Shown here: positions 25,580 through 33,762 of the stretch, piece by piece
How the letters are laid out: every line of letters starts with the position of its first letter
Numbering within the stretch: the stretch's first letter is position 1
Source of the DNA: Sphaerimonospora sp050942215
GTDB lineage: Bacteria > Actinomycetota > Actinomycetes > Streptosporangiales > Streptosporangiaceae
Reading direction: 5' to 3'
Length of the DNA stretch: 64,000 nucleotides
Assembly: GCF_050942215.1 (NCBI RefSeq)
Contig: NZ_CP192056.1
Span: forward strand, 6,076,001-6,140,000
Notes under the pieces: generated by a model
Seen by the model: only the letters and a program-made list of their open reading frames with translations
Told to the model about the DNA's origin: nothing
Databases searched by the model: none
Position numbers and translations under genes: made by a program

Positions 25580-26811
25580 GACCGGTCCTCTCCGAACAGG
25601 ATCTGCAGGCTTTCCGGGCGGTATCCGGCAGCGGGCTTGGGCGGCTGCTCACGGCGCTGGCGGCGCTCATGGAAAGCCAGCACGTTTTCGATCACATCGG
25701 CGGGCAGCGGAGTGAGATACCGCTGCGTGGTAGACAACAACGCGTGCCCCAGCACCCACTGCACGTCGGTCAACGGCATGCGCGGATCACGCGCCATCCG
25801 ATAGGCCGCCGAATGCCGCAGATCGTGAATCGTCCAGTTCGACCCGAGCACGGCGTTGGCCCGCACGAACATCGCCCGGGCCGCGTGGTAAGACAGCCGG
25901 CGAAACGGCCGCCGCAGCGTCCACCACAGCGGATCGTCACCGCCGGCGGGCACCAGGCCATGCATCTGCGCCTGATACAGCCGCAGCCACACGAACGCGT
26001 CCGGCGACGCGGGCACCTGCTGCATACGCCGGCTGCCCTTGCGAATGACCGTGATCAGCTGTTGCCCCGGGTCGGCGTCCCGGCACGTAGCTCCCAGCAA
26101 CTCCGCCGCCCGAGCACCGGTCGAGATCCACAACGCCACCAGCGCCCGGTCACGGTGCGACGCAAGCTGCGCGAACAGTTGGTCGAACTTCTCATCCGGG
26201 ATGCACCGCGGAACCCGCTCGGCCGCCTTCGGCCGATACCGGCCCGTCCGCTCGTGCCGGAACGGCTCCATCGGGTTGTGGTGCGCATTCCCTCGGCCGC
26301 CCCGTCGCTCCCGTGACAGCGGGAACGGATTGACCATCGGCCCGTCTCCGGTCTCCAGGTGGAAGTCGTAGAAGGCCCGCAGAACCGTCTCGCTGTGCGC
26401 CTGGGTCGACGTCGCGTACTTCGCTCCCGGCGACGGCTTGCCCGTCACCGAATTCGGCGCACCCGCACTCGCCGTCCCGCTGCGGGACGGAGATCGGCGC
26501 GGCTTGTCGCTGATCTGGATCCAGCGGGAGAAGTCCCGAGCCTCGACCCGCGTCGCTTGATCCCACGGCACCCCGACGGCCCATAAGAAGCGGAACCAGC
26601 GCAGCAAGTCCATCCCATAGGACCGCTGGGTAGCGACCGACCGCCCGCAGGCCTGCACCTCGCCCAGGTAGGCCGAAACCGGGACGACGACCGACCCGTC
26701 GGGGTCGAGCAGCCGATACGGCTCGAACGGGTCCTCGGTCGCCTGCAACGACCCCACCCGCGGGACCGCTAACCGGGCCAAGTCCCGTGGCACGAAGTCC
26801 TCATCACTCAC
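25576..26811 (-). CDS. Tyrosine recombinase (TnpA-like)
   Basis: A 411-residue tyrosine recombinase. A SAM-like N-terminal core-binding domain (TQRSYGMDLLRWFRFL) is followed by the catalytic domain with ISTGARAAELLG (Arg), IHDLRHSAAYRMA (His-x-x-Arg), VLGHALLSTTQRY (His) and Tyr in TQRYLTPL. GTG at 26811 is used as start. It is the first gene of the recombinase pair and begins about 80 bases inside the element's right end, close to the interrupted DUF932 start. Together with the larger protein it should catalyse the element's movement. Confidence 0.9.
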   Translation of the reverse strand: MSDEDFVPRDLARLAVPRVGSLQATEDPFEPYRLLDPDGSVVVPVSAYLGEVQACGRSVATQRSYGMDLLRWFRFLWAVGVPWDQATRVEARDFSRWIQISDKPRRSPSRSGTASAGAPNSVTGKPSPGAKYATSTQAHSETVLRAFYDFHLETGDGPMVNPFPLSRERRGGRGNAHHNPMEPFRHERTGRYRPKAAERVPRCIPDEKFDQLFAQLASHRDRALVALWISTGARAAELLGATCRDADPGQQLITVIRKGSRRMQQVPASPDAFVWLRLYQAQMHGLVPAGGDDPLWWTLRRPFRRLSYHAARAMFVRANAVLGSNWTIHDLRHSAAYRMARDPRMPLTDVQWVLGHALLSTTQRYLTPLPADVIENVLAFHERRQRREQPPKPAAGYRPESLQILFGEDRS

Positions 26812-26890
26812 GGGCAGGCAACCTAGCCACCGCGGCCAGCATCCGTGCCCTGAACTGCAGAAATCACCCCCGTAGTTCAGTCAACAGGAC

Positions 26891-26944
26891 GGTGAAGCCG
26901 ATCAGCGTATTGGCGTTCAGCCACTCCAGAGTTTCCTTGGACAT
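26891..26944 (-). pseudogene. DUF932 protein, 5' fragment of split gene
   Basis: ATG at 26944 with GGAGGAGG just upstream encodes MSKETLEWLNANTLIGFT, the conserved DUF932 N-terminus, then runs into non-homologous codons (VLLTELRG, stop at 26864). The missing continuation is at 22448 and leftward on the same strand. This short fragment retains the native promoter and ribosome site. Confidence 0.85.
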
Positions 26945-26975
26945 GGTCCTCCTCCGATTCGGTGGAAATGGGAAA

Positions 26976-26998
26976 GGCACCGGCCGTAGGCCGGTGCC
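26976..26998 (-). terminator. Hairpin upstream of DUF932 start
   Basis: GGCACCGGCC, a GTA loop and GGCCGGTGCC form a perfect 10-bp stem between the hypothetical gene at 27112-27675 and DUF932. It probably ends or attenuates transcription coming from the upstream gene. No T-run follows, so it could also be an mRNA-stabilising hairpin. Confidence 0.6.
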
Positions 26999-27111
26999 GT
27001 CGGTGTCGTTACGTCAGCGGGTATTGCTCGGCGGGACAGTGGCCGGACCCGTTCCGGCCCCCCGCAGCCCTCGCAGGGCTTCGGGTGCCGCTGCCGGTGT
27101 TCGGGTGCCGG

Positions 27112-27675
27112 TCAGGTGGCGCGGTGCTGTACGGCGTAGGCCATGCGTTCGGTCAGCTCGCGGTCGGCGTTGCGGATCTCGATCGTGCTGGTGGTGGTGT
27201 CGCCGTGCACAGTGAACGTGCCGACGGTGTCGCCCAGCCGCCAACGGATAACGATCTCGCGGTCCTTCTCGGTGAGCGTCGCGTCCGGCAGCAAAGCCAT
27301 CAGGGTCTCGGCGAACTCGCCTCGGGTGCCGTTCTCGGCCGACCGCGAGGCCAGCCGCTCACAGCAGGCGACCAGATCTCGCCGGTAGTCAGGCAACAGG
27401 CGGCGCTCGATCCGCTTCGCAATGAACTTGGCCCCGCGGGCGGCCGTCACGGTGATCTCGTGCCGTCGCAGGTTGAGGAGCATGCCCCGGCTTCCGTCGG
27501 GGTAGATGCCGAGCACCCTGATCCGCCCCTGCTGGTTCCAGATCGGATGCACGACAAGCCGGACGCCGGCCGGTCCCATCAGGTAGGCCGGATGGCCGGG
27601 CCGTACCAGCGCCGTGAAGTCTTCCAGGTGCTCGGCGATTTCGAACACCAGCTCGTCGACCTCCCATTCATTCAT
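27112..27675 (-). CDS. Hypothetical element protein
   Basis: A 187-residue soluble protein starting MNEWEVDELVFEIAEHLEDF. The ATG at 27675 follows AAGGAGAT by 7 bases; an earlier in-frame ATG lies before that site and is rejected. It contains HPAYLMGPAGVRLVVHPIW and a basic middle region, and ends in a segment rich in Thr and Glu. Its family is not recognised. A GCGGACG-N18-CCGTATTTAA promoter-like element lies about 170 bases upstream on the same strand, linking its control to the array near 35 kb. Confidence 0.65.
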   Translation of the reverse strand: MNEWEVDELVFEIAEHLEDFTALVRPGHPAYLMGPAGVRLVVHPIWNQQGRIRVLGIYPDGSRGMLLNLRRHEITVTAARGAKFIAKRIERRLLPDYRRDLVACCERLASRSAENGTRGEFAETLMALLPDATLTEKDREIVIRWRLGDTVGTFTVHGDTTTSTIEIRNADRELTERMAYAVQHRAT

Positions 27676-27841
27676 AGGCAGATCTCCTTTCATATTGGGT
27701 TGATTGATCAGTTCAAAATCGGGCCGGTCTCGCCCGTGGTTACCACGCCCTCCACTGTTGGCTGCGCCGCGATGATTGACCGGAGAAAAGGCGCCATGAA
27801 TTACGGGCAGGCCGCCGTCATGCCGTCTACTGCCGTTTGTT

Positions 27842-27894
27842 ACTCACATTTAAATACGGGTGAACGGGAGGCCCGAACGTCCGCGCCCACGAGA
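27842..27894 (-). promoter_or_regulatory. Single copy of GCGGACG-N18-CCGTATTTAA element
   Basis: On the minus strand GCGGACG is followed after exactly 18 bases by CCGTATTTAA. This is the same spacing as the four copies at 34.8-35.4 kb. It points towards the gene at 27112-27675 and probably contains its promoter (TATTTA as the -10 region) or an operator. Confidence 0.6.
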
Positions 27895-28010
27895 CCGTAC
27901 GTGTTCGTGAGCAGCATGGACAGCCCGAGCGACGGCATGCGTGACGTCGGGTTCGGTGGGTGCTGCGATGCGGTGAGCACCCACCGAATCGTTGTCGGAA
28001 TCAGCTGGCT

Positions 28011-28246
28011 TTATGGCTGCTCTTCGTTGAGGTTCCGTTCTTGGTCGGCGCGGAATCGGTAGATGTCCCGGCCAGGTTTGGAGCATTCCGGGCAGCCACA
28101 CGCGTGGCTGTGGATATCGCTGAGGTGGAAAATCTGGATCCGACTTTCCCAGGGAGCCGGGTAGAGCGATTCGTCCAGTTCCACGCGGGCGCGTCCGCCC
28201 TGCTCGTCGACCTCGCGGACCGTCCCCGGGTAATAGAACGGAGACG
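28011..28246 (-). pseudogene. Small Cys-containing protein, 3' part of intron-split gene
   Basis: On the minus strand this encodes SPFYYPGTVREVDEQGG, RARVELDESLYPAPWES, IFHLSDIHSHACGCPECSK and RADQERNLNEEQP, then a stop at 28011. Joined to the minus-strand start at 30669-30744 it gives a continuous 103-residue protein. The HACGCPEC motif suggests a zinc site. The group II intron between the two parts is in the opposite orientation, so it cannot be spliced from this gene's mRNA and the gene should be inactive. Confidence 0.8.
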
Positions 28247-28781
28247 GTGCGCCGCGAGGCGCCTTGTTGTATCCCCGGTGCAGCCGGGAGGGACTCGAAG
28301 GGAGGTCCTTGGGCCCGATGACTTACCTGGAGCCGAAAGGTGAAGGGAACAGCAGCATGTCAGGAAACCAGCGGCCGGGTTCAGATGTCAGAAACGGCGC
28401 GCTGGGGGGCCCGCGTGATATGGCGAAAGCTGGATTGCCTGAAGCCCAATCTCCAGAAGATGCAAGTTTCTCATCCGCCGGAAAGACATCTGTAACCGGT
28501 GCCGCGCTCTGCGTCTGCGTTCGAGTCTCCGCAGATGCAACCTTCGGAGCGCGGGGCGATGCCCAGCGAGGGCATCGAAGGAGATGAGTGGGACGCCTAC
28601 GTCACGCTGCCACGTACAACAAGGACGAACGCGGGATCGCCTACGGAGCGCGAGCTCTACGGCGACGGAGGCCCCATAGTAGTCGCCGGGGTAACGACCG
28701 GCCGGGGAGGGCGGGAAAGCCGCCCGCAGGGCGAAGGGGGCCAGGTGATCGGACACCACATGATGCCGGGAGGTATGCGTA

Positions 28782-30563
28782 ATGCAGAGCGCCGAAACGG
28801 TGCTGGGTGTCCTGCGTGAGCGTGGCAGGCGCGGCCTGCCGCTGAATCAGCTGTATCGGCAGATGTTCAACCCGCAGCTGTATCTACTGGCCTACGGGCA
28901 GATCTACGCCAACCACGGCGCGATGACGCCCGGGGCCACGAAGGAGACCGCGGACGGCATGTCGATGGGGAAGATCGAACGCATCATCGATGCGCTGCGC
29001 CACGAGCGCTACCGATTCGCCCCCGTGCGGCGGGTACACATCCCGAAGAAGAACGGGAAAACCCGCCCGCTTGGCCTGCCGACCTGGTCGGACAAGCTGG
29101 TCGGTGAAGTGGTACGCCTGCTGTTGGAGGCGTACTACGACGTCCGGTTCTCCGGCCGCTCCCACGGATTCCGCCCCGGAAAGGGATGCCACACCGCGCT
29201 GCGCGAGGTGGCCACCACCTGGACCGGGACCACGTGGTTCATCGAAGGAGACATCTCCGACTGCTTTGGGTCACTTGACCATCAGGTCATGATTGACACA
29301 CTGGCGGAGAAGATCCACGATGGGCGGTTCCTTCGGCTGGTGCGCAACATGCTCACGGCCGGATACCTGGAGGATTGGAGGTGGCAGGCCACGCTCAGCG
29401 GCGCGCCGCAGGGTGGAGTGGTCTCGCCCCTGCTGTCCTCCGTCTATCTGCACAAGCTGGACGTCTTCGTCGAGAAGGTTCTGATCCCGGAATACACCCG
29501 AGGCAGACGCCGGAGACCCAATCCGGCCTATGAGAAGATGGCCGACCTGCTGAGGAAAGCCCGCCGGCACGGCAACCGGGACCAAGCCCGGACGCTGCGG
29601 CGGCGAATGCGCAGCCTGCCCAGCCTCGACCCGGATGATCCGGGTTACCGGCGGCTGCGCTATATCCGCTACGCGGACGATCATCTACTCGGGTTCACCG
29701 GACCGAAGGCCGAAGCCGAGGAGATCAAACAGCGTCTGGCGGCGTTCCTGCGCGAGAATCTCAAGCTGGAACTGTCCGCCGACAAGACGCTGATCACCCA
29801 CGCGCGGACCAGCGCGGCACGGTTCCTCGGTTACGAGATCTACACCCAGCACGGCAACAGCCACATCACCTACGGCCGTCGCGCGGCCAACGGGAAGATC
29901 GGGCTGCGTGTCCCGCTGGATGTGATCAAGGCCAAGTGCGCCCCCTACCTTGCCCGCGGCAAACCCGCACGGCAAACGGCTCTGATCAACAGCGACGACT
30001 ACACCATCGTCGCCACGTTCGGGATCGTCTACCGGGGCCTCGTCCAGTACTACCTGCTGGCCGGAGACGTCTACCGGCTCAACCGGCTGCGCTGGGTCAT
30101 GGAAACCTCCATGCTCAAGACCCTGGCGAACAAGCACCGCTCGACGGTGTCGAAGATGGCGGCCAAGCACAAAGCCAAGATCGAGACTCCGCACGGGTTA
30201 CGGACCTGCTTCGAAGCCCGGATCGAACGCGACGGCAGGAAACCACTGGTCGCACGGTTCGGAGGCATTCCCCTCAAGCGGCAGAAAACGGCGGTCATCA
30301 ACGACCACCAACCAGACCGGGTGATCCACCCCCGCAAGGAACTGATCACACGGCTCCTTACGGACAGATGCGAGATCTGCGAGCGCACGGACAAGGTCCA
30401 AGTCCACCACGTGCGCAAGCTCGCCGACCTCGTCACACCCGGACAGCCTCAACCCCACTGGACGATCATTATGGCCAAGCGGCGTCGTAAAACCCTCGTG
30501 GTCTGCGGCCCCTGCCATGACAACATCCACACGGGACGGCCAACCACACCGCTCACGCAGTAG
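28782..30563 (+). CDS. ltrA: Group II intron-encoded reverse transcriptase/maturase
   Basis: A 593-residue multifunctional protein. The reverse transcriptase domain has LPTWSDKLVGEVVRLLLE, GFRPGKGCHTAL, LSGAPQGGVVSPLLS and the catalytic YADDHLLGF. A maturase X region follows (ARFLGYEIYTQHGN, INSDDYTIVATFGIVYRGL). The C-terminus is an HNH endonuclease: CEICERTDKVQVHHVRKL then CGPCHDNIHTG, keeping the metal and catalytic residues. The ATG at 28782 follows GGGAGGT. The domain set is complete, so the intron is probably active in retrohoming. Confidence 0.97.
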   Translation: MQSAETVLGVLRERGRRGLPLNQLYRQMFNPQLYLLAYGQIYANHGAMTPGATKETADGMSMGKIERIIDALRHERYRFAPVRRVHIPKKNGKTRPLGLPTWSDKLVGEVVRLLLEAYYDVRFSGRSHGFRPGKGCHTALREVATTWTGTTWFIEGDISDCFGSLDHQVMIDTLAEKIHDGRFLRLVRNMLTAGYLEDWRWQATLSGAPQGGVVSPLLSSVYLHKLDVFVEKVLIPEYTRGRRRRPNPAYEKMADLLRKARRHGNRDQARTLRRRMRSLPSLDPDDPGYRRLRYIRYADDHLLGFTGPKAEAEEIKQRLAAFLRENLKLELSADKTLITHARTSAARFLGYEIYTQHGNSHITYGRRAANGKIGLRVPLDVIKAKCAPYLARGKPARQTALINSDDYTIVATFGIVYRGLVQYYLLAGDVYRLNRLRWVMETSMLKTLANKHRSTVSKMAAKHKAKIETPHGLRTCFEARIERDGRKPLVARFGGIPLKRQKTAVINDHQPDRVIHPRKELITRLLTDRCEICERTDKVQVHHVRKLADLVTPGQPQPHWTIIMAKRRRKTLVVCGPCHDNIHTGRPTTPLTQ

Positions 30564-30571
30564 TCACTGGA

Positions 30572-30606
30572 GAGCCGGATGATCGGGAAACCATCACGTC
30601 CGGTTC
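30572..30606 (+). ncRNA. Group II intron domain V
   Basis: GAGCCGGATGAT, a GGGAAACC-type loop region and CATCACGTCCGGTTC form the two-part hairpin with the AGC triad typical of domain V. It lies 9 bases after the reverse transcriptase stop. The domain VI stem follows at about 30612-30660. Confidence 0.88.
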
Positions 30607-30668
30607 GGCGGGAGGCCGCGCGGAAAAGGACCTGATCAGCAGGCACCTCGCCGCGCGGCCGACCCAAC

Positions 30669-30744
30669 CGTACGGCTCTGACCACCATGGCCGTACCGGG
30701 ATGTGGAAGGAGGGCCGGACCAGGACGCGGTCACCGGCCTTCAC
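30669..30744 (-). pseudogene. Small Cys-containing protein, 5' part of intron-split gene
   Basis: GTG at 30744, with GGAAGGGGG upstream, encodes MKAGDRVLVRPSFHIP and VRPWWSEPY, up to the first base of an Ala codon completed at 28246. It overlaps the end of the ComM-like gene by 14 bases, so it belonged to the same operon (DUF4192, ComM-like, this gene). The function is unknown. Confidence 0.78.
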
Positions 30745-32248
30745 CGTCAGCCCCCTTCCGCAGCTCCAGGGCGCCCGCCGCATCATCGACTCCAGGGCGC
30801 TCGGCTCCGCGCAGGTCTGCCAGCGTCCAGGCCACTCGCAGCAGCCGGGGAAACCCCTCCACCGTCAGCAGCCCCGTGTTCACGGCGGAGCGGAGCAGTT
30901 CGACGGCCTCCGGCTCGGCGGCGAAGCTGGTCCGCAGCTCCAGCGCGGGGACCTCGGCGTTGGTCCGCCAGGGCGTCTCGGCCAGCCGGTGGGCCGCCCG
31001 TATCCGGGCCGCGACCACCCGCGTGGCTACCGCCGCGCTCGACTCGCTGACTCCCCCGCCGCTGTTCTCCCATGTGACGGGGGCACGTACGGCGATGCGT
31101 GGCAGGAGCAAGGCCAGACGGTGCAGGTAGCGGCGTCTGTCCACCGGCCTGCACGCACACGCCTGCCCTTCCGGGCAGGGACACCGGCGGGCGTCGAGCA
31201 CGAGCGTGAACCGCGCCGGATACCGGACCGTGCGGCCGAGCCCGGTGACGCGTACCTGTCCGGTGTCCATCGGCTGGCTCAGCCCGTCCAGGGTCGGGCG
31301 GCCGAACTCGGGCGCGTCGGCCAGGTGCAGCACGCCGCGGTGGGCGAGCGAGACCGCGCCCGGGCGGTTGGCGGCCACGCTGCCGAAGATCGCCGCAGGT
31401 GTGGACGTGTGATGCGGAGCGCACAACGGTGGAAGGGCCCCCGGTGCTCTGTCGGGTTGTCCGGCCAGGGAGTAGATCTCGGCGACCTCCCGCGCGGCCT
31501 CCACCCCCAGCGGGGGCAGGATGCCCGGCAGGCGTTCGGCGAGCATCGTGGCCGGGCCGTCCCCCGTCAGGAACAGGTGGTGCCCGCCCGCCGCGCACAC
31601 CTCCAGCGCGCGGCGGGCGGCTTCGTTGCCGGGAACATCGGCCAGATCCACCCCCAGTGATCGCCCTGGGGTCGCCGAAGGTTCGGGCGGCCGGTAGCGG
31701 TAGGCATCCAGCGTCCCGCTCCGCAGCCGGTCGATCACCTCGCCCAGCCTGGTCACCGGGATCACCACCGCCCCGGGTACCTGCGCCGCTTCCGGCGCGC
31801 AGCCGGCGGGCACGACCACCGTTCTGATTCCTGACGTCACGGCGGCGCGGACGGCGGGCAGGACGCCCCTGATGGGGCAGATCCCGCCGTCCAGCGCCAG
31901 TTCTCCAAGGAACACCCGTCCGGCGATCCGTTCAGGCGGGACCACGCCGGAGGCAGCCAGCGTGGCCACGGCCAGCGCGAGATCGGCCGCTGCGTCGTAG
32001 ACCGGCGGAATCGCCGGGCTCACGCTGACGGTGACCTTGGCGTCCGGCCAGGCCGTACCGCTGTTGAAGATCGCCGAGCGGATCCGCGCACGGGCGGGCC
32101 AGACCGACAGTTCGGGCAGGCCGACCAGATGCAGTTCTGCCTCACCGGGTACGGCGTCGGCCTCGATGCCCACAACGCGGGCATCGAGGCCGACCAAAAC
32201 CGTCGACCGGGTAGACGCGTACCCCGTCGTCATCCCCTCGGTCACCAC
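30731..32248 (-). CDS. ComM-like (Mg-chelatase family) protein with degenerate ATPase motifs
   Basis: A 505-residue ComM/YifB-family protein. The N-terminal LonC-like domain is clear (VGLDARVVGIEADAVPGE, LGELALDGGICPIRGVLP) and so is the C-terminal domain (ARIRAAHRLAETPWR). The nucleotide site is lost. Where the family has GPPGxGKTMLA, this protein reads GDGPATMLAERLPG (about 229-242), and the Walker B region VLFLDELPEF reads VLHLADAPEF (about 306-315). It also carries a Cys cluster RRCPCPEGQACACRP. It is likely a non-hydrolysing paralogue. It overlaps the DUF4192 gene by a few bases, and the intron-split gene overlaps its end. Confidence 0.85.
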   Translation of the reverse strand: MVTEGMTTGYASTRSTVLVGLDARVVGIEADAVPGEAELHLVGLPELSVWPARARIRSAIFNSGTAWPDAKVTVSVSPAIPPVYDAAADLALAVATLAASGVVPPERIAGRVFLGELALDGGICPIRGVLPAVRAAVTSGIRTVVVPAGCAPEAAQVPGAVVIPVTRLGEVIDRLRSGTLDAYRYRPPEPSATPGRSLGVDLADVPGNEAARRALEVCAAGGHHLFLTGDGPATMLAERLPGILPPLGVEAAREVAEIYSLAGQPDRAPGALPPLCAPHHTSTPAAIFGSVAANRPGAVSLAHRGVLHLADAPEFGRPTLDGLSQPMDTGQVRVTGLGRTVRYPARFTLVLDARRCPCPEGQACACRPVDRRRYLHRLALLLPRIAVRAPVTWENSGGGVSESSAAVATRVVAARIRAAHRLAETPWRTNAEVPALELRTSFAAEPEAVELLRSAVNTGLLTVEGFPRLLRVAWTLADLRGAERPGVDDAAGALELRKGADGEGR

Positions 32249-33324
32249 CCCTCCGGCAGCACCGGCCGCGTTCCCGCCGGGTACTGCGCTGCCTGGGCGC
32301 TGATCTCCTCAGCCATCCCGGCGTGGTCGATCCCGGAGGTCACCTCCGGTGGCAGACCATGATTAAGGGCGCACTGGACCAGCTCTGCGAGCCGGTATTC
32401 GGAGTCGGCGGACAGGGAGCGCTCGACCGCGACGCGCGCCAGCGGCCCGTCACCGGTACGCAGAGCGACGAACGCCAGCAACGCGGCCGGGGCGGCGGCG
32501 AACTCCGGTTCCACCCGGCAGGTCAGTTCGGTCCACAGCCTGATGTGCGTGTCGTTGTCGTATCGGCCGATGAAGGTCATCGCTCCGTCCCGGACGATGA
32601 TCGAGGTCAGCAGTACGCCCAGCCACGCGACCATGTCCGGGGGTAGGTCCTGCCCAGCTTTGACCTTGTCGAGTGCGGCGCCGACCTGCGTGAGACCCTC
32701 CTGATACCAGCCCTGGCCCCCGTCACGGGCGAGCGTGCTGCGGACTTGCGTGCACACGGCACGCGTGGCAGCTGTCACCTGCTCGCGGTCCTGCCCGCCC
32801 ACCGGGGCGAGCGTGGCCACCAGCGCCGCGCGGTCGGGCCGGGCGACGTACCCGGCGAACACCGCCGCAGCGGCGGCCGGGTTGCCGGTGGCGTCGTAGG
32901 CCGTGCCGTCCGGGGGGCAGCATTCGGGATCACGGCAGTAGTACGACCAGTAACGCCCGTCCTCGACCCGTAGGGCGTCGATCACCTCAATGTCCGCGTC
33001 GGAGAGTTTGCCGCATATGGCGTCCATTGCCGGGGTGACGTGCCATCCGGGCCCGTACCCGATCAGCAGCACCCGCCCGATGTCGTGGCGGGTGAGCAAC
33101 TCGGCGAAGTGCCGGGCCATCTCCGGGCTGTCTTCTGAATCCTCCGGCAGGTCGACCCGCACGCTGACGCGCAACCCCCGCGCCCCAGAGTCTGGGTCGT
33201 GGCCGGGTTCGAAGGCCATGGCGACGATGCTGCGCTCGGGATGGAATCCCAGCATGTAGGGCACGATCGCGATGAAGTCCGCCGGTCGGCTCAGCCGCAC
33301 GGTGTGATCCAGGCGAGCGATCAT
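32242..33324 (-). CDS. DUF4192 family protein
   Basis: A 360-residue protein with the DUF4192 start RLSRPADFIAIVPYMLGFHP and ERSIVAMAFEPG, then RHDIGRVLLIGYGPGWHV, DALRVEDGRYWSYYC and a helical C-terminus. The ATG at 33324 follows GGAGGA by 6 bases; longer in-frame starts lack a site. The family is widespread in actinobacteria, often on plasmids and conjugative elements, with no known function. It is co-transcribed with the ComM-like gene. Confidence 0.88.
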   Translation of the reverse strand: MIARLDHTVRLSRPADFIAIVPYMLGFHPERSIVAMAFEPGHDPDSGARGLRVSVRVDLPEDSEDSPEMARHFAELLTRHDIGRVLLIGYGPGWHVTPAMDAICGKLSDADIEVIDALRVEDGRYWSYYCRDPECCPPDGTAYDATGNPAAAAAVFAGYVARPDRAALVATLAPVGGQDREQVTAATRAVCTQVRSTLARDGGQGWYQEGLTQVGAALDKVKAGQDLPPDMVAWLGVLLTSIIVRDGAMTFIGRYDNDTHIRLWTELTCRVEPEFAAAPAALLAFVALRTGDGPLARVAVERSLSADSEYRLAELVQCALNHGLPPEVTSGIDHAGMAEEISAQAAQYPAGTRPVLPEGW

Positions 33325-33347
33325 GGATGTCCTCCAGACATGAGAAA

Positions 33348-33373
33348 GCCCCCGGCGGCCAATGGCCGGGGGC
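33348..33373 (-). terminator. Hairpin after small hypothetical gene
   Basis: GCCCCCGGC and GCCGGGGGC form a 9-bp GC stem with an 8-base loop, followed on the minus strand by a TTTCTC stretch. It lies between the stop at 33417 and the DUF4192 start and probably ends transcription of the upstream gene. Confidence 0.7.
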
Positions 33374-33416
33374 GAACGACCAAGAACAGAACGAAAAGCT
33401 GTAAAGGAAGTACGGG

Positions 33417-33716
33417 TCAGCAGTGCTCGATGCGGACGCCGCCGCGCGGTCCCAGGAAGATCCGCCGATCGGGGTGGTCCAGCCCGTCGCGAGAGCCGTA
33501 CATGGTGATCTCGCAGTCCTCCCCCACGCACGGGGTGAGCACCTCGGCGGCTTCACGGTCGGTGAACGCGAACCGCGAACGCCGCCAATAGCCGTGCCGG
33601 TAGCGGTCGAGTAGCTTGCTCCGGGCCTCGGCAAGAGAGGAGAACTCCTCCAGATCACCTAGTTCCGGCGGGCCGTACCCGCTGCCGCCGTACCACAGAC
33701 CGAACCAGCGCCCCAT
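33417..33716 (-). CDS. Small hypothetical protein (MGRWFGLWYGGSGYG type)
   Basis: A 99-residue protein starting MGRWFGLWYGGSGYGPPE. The ATG at 33716 follows AAGGAGG by 8 bases, a better start than the GTG inside that site. It contains LEEFSSLAEARSKLLDRYR and a C-terminal RRIFLGPRGGVRIEHC. Similar aromatic-rich short proteins occur beside conjugation genes in actinobacterial elements, but no function is known. A GC-rich hairpin follows its stop. Confidence 0.65.
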   Translation of the reverse strand: MGRWFGLWYGGSGYGPPELGDLEEFSSLAEARSKLLDRYRHGYWRRSRFAFTDREAAEVLTPCVGEDCEITMYGSRDGLDHPDRRIFLGPRGGVRIEHC

Positions 33717-33762
33717 GGTGATCACCTCCTTCTCAAAAGTGGGTCAGGGCGCGGAGCCGCTA

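Larger units (their letters stand above)
22449..26890. mobile_element. Tn554-like element with two tyrosine recombinases, inside DUF932
   Basis: Removing 22449-26890 joins ...LIGFT to DKRGTAWHY... in frame and rebuilds the DUF932 start, so this 4.4-kb block is an insertion. It carries two overlapping tyrosine recombinase genes in the TnpA/TnpB arrangement of Tn554-like elements and one PIN-domain gene as the only other content. No target duplication or terminal inverted repeat is evident at the ends, as expected for this family. The exact boundary is uncertain by a few bases. Confidence 0.8.
28247..30668 (+). mobile_element. Group II intron with encoded reverse transcriptase
   Basis: The 5' end GTGCGCC at 28247 fits the group II consensus. 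The reverse transcriptase ORF follows after a structured leader of about 530 bases. A 35-base domain V (30572-30606) and a GC-rich domain VI stem (GGCCGCGCGG/CCGCGCGGCC) close the element, ending CCAAC at 30668. Exact excision restores an open frame on the opposite strand, which independently supports both boundaries. A 7-base stretch GTCTCCG at 28525-28531 complements exon bases 28239-28245 and is a candidate EBS1 region. Confidence 0.9.
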
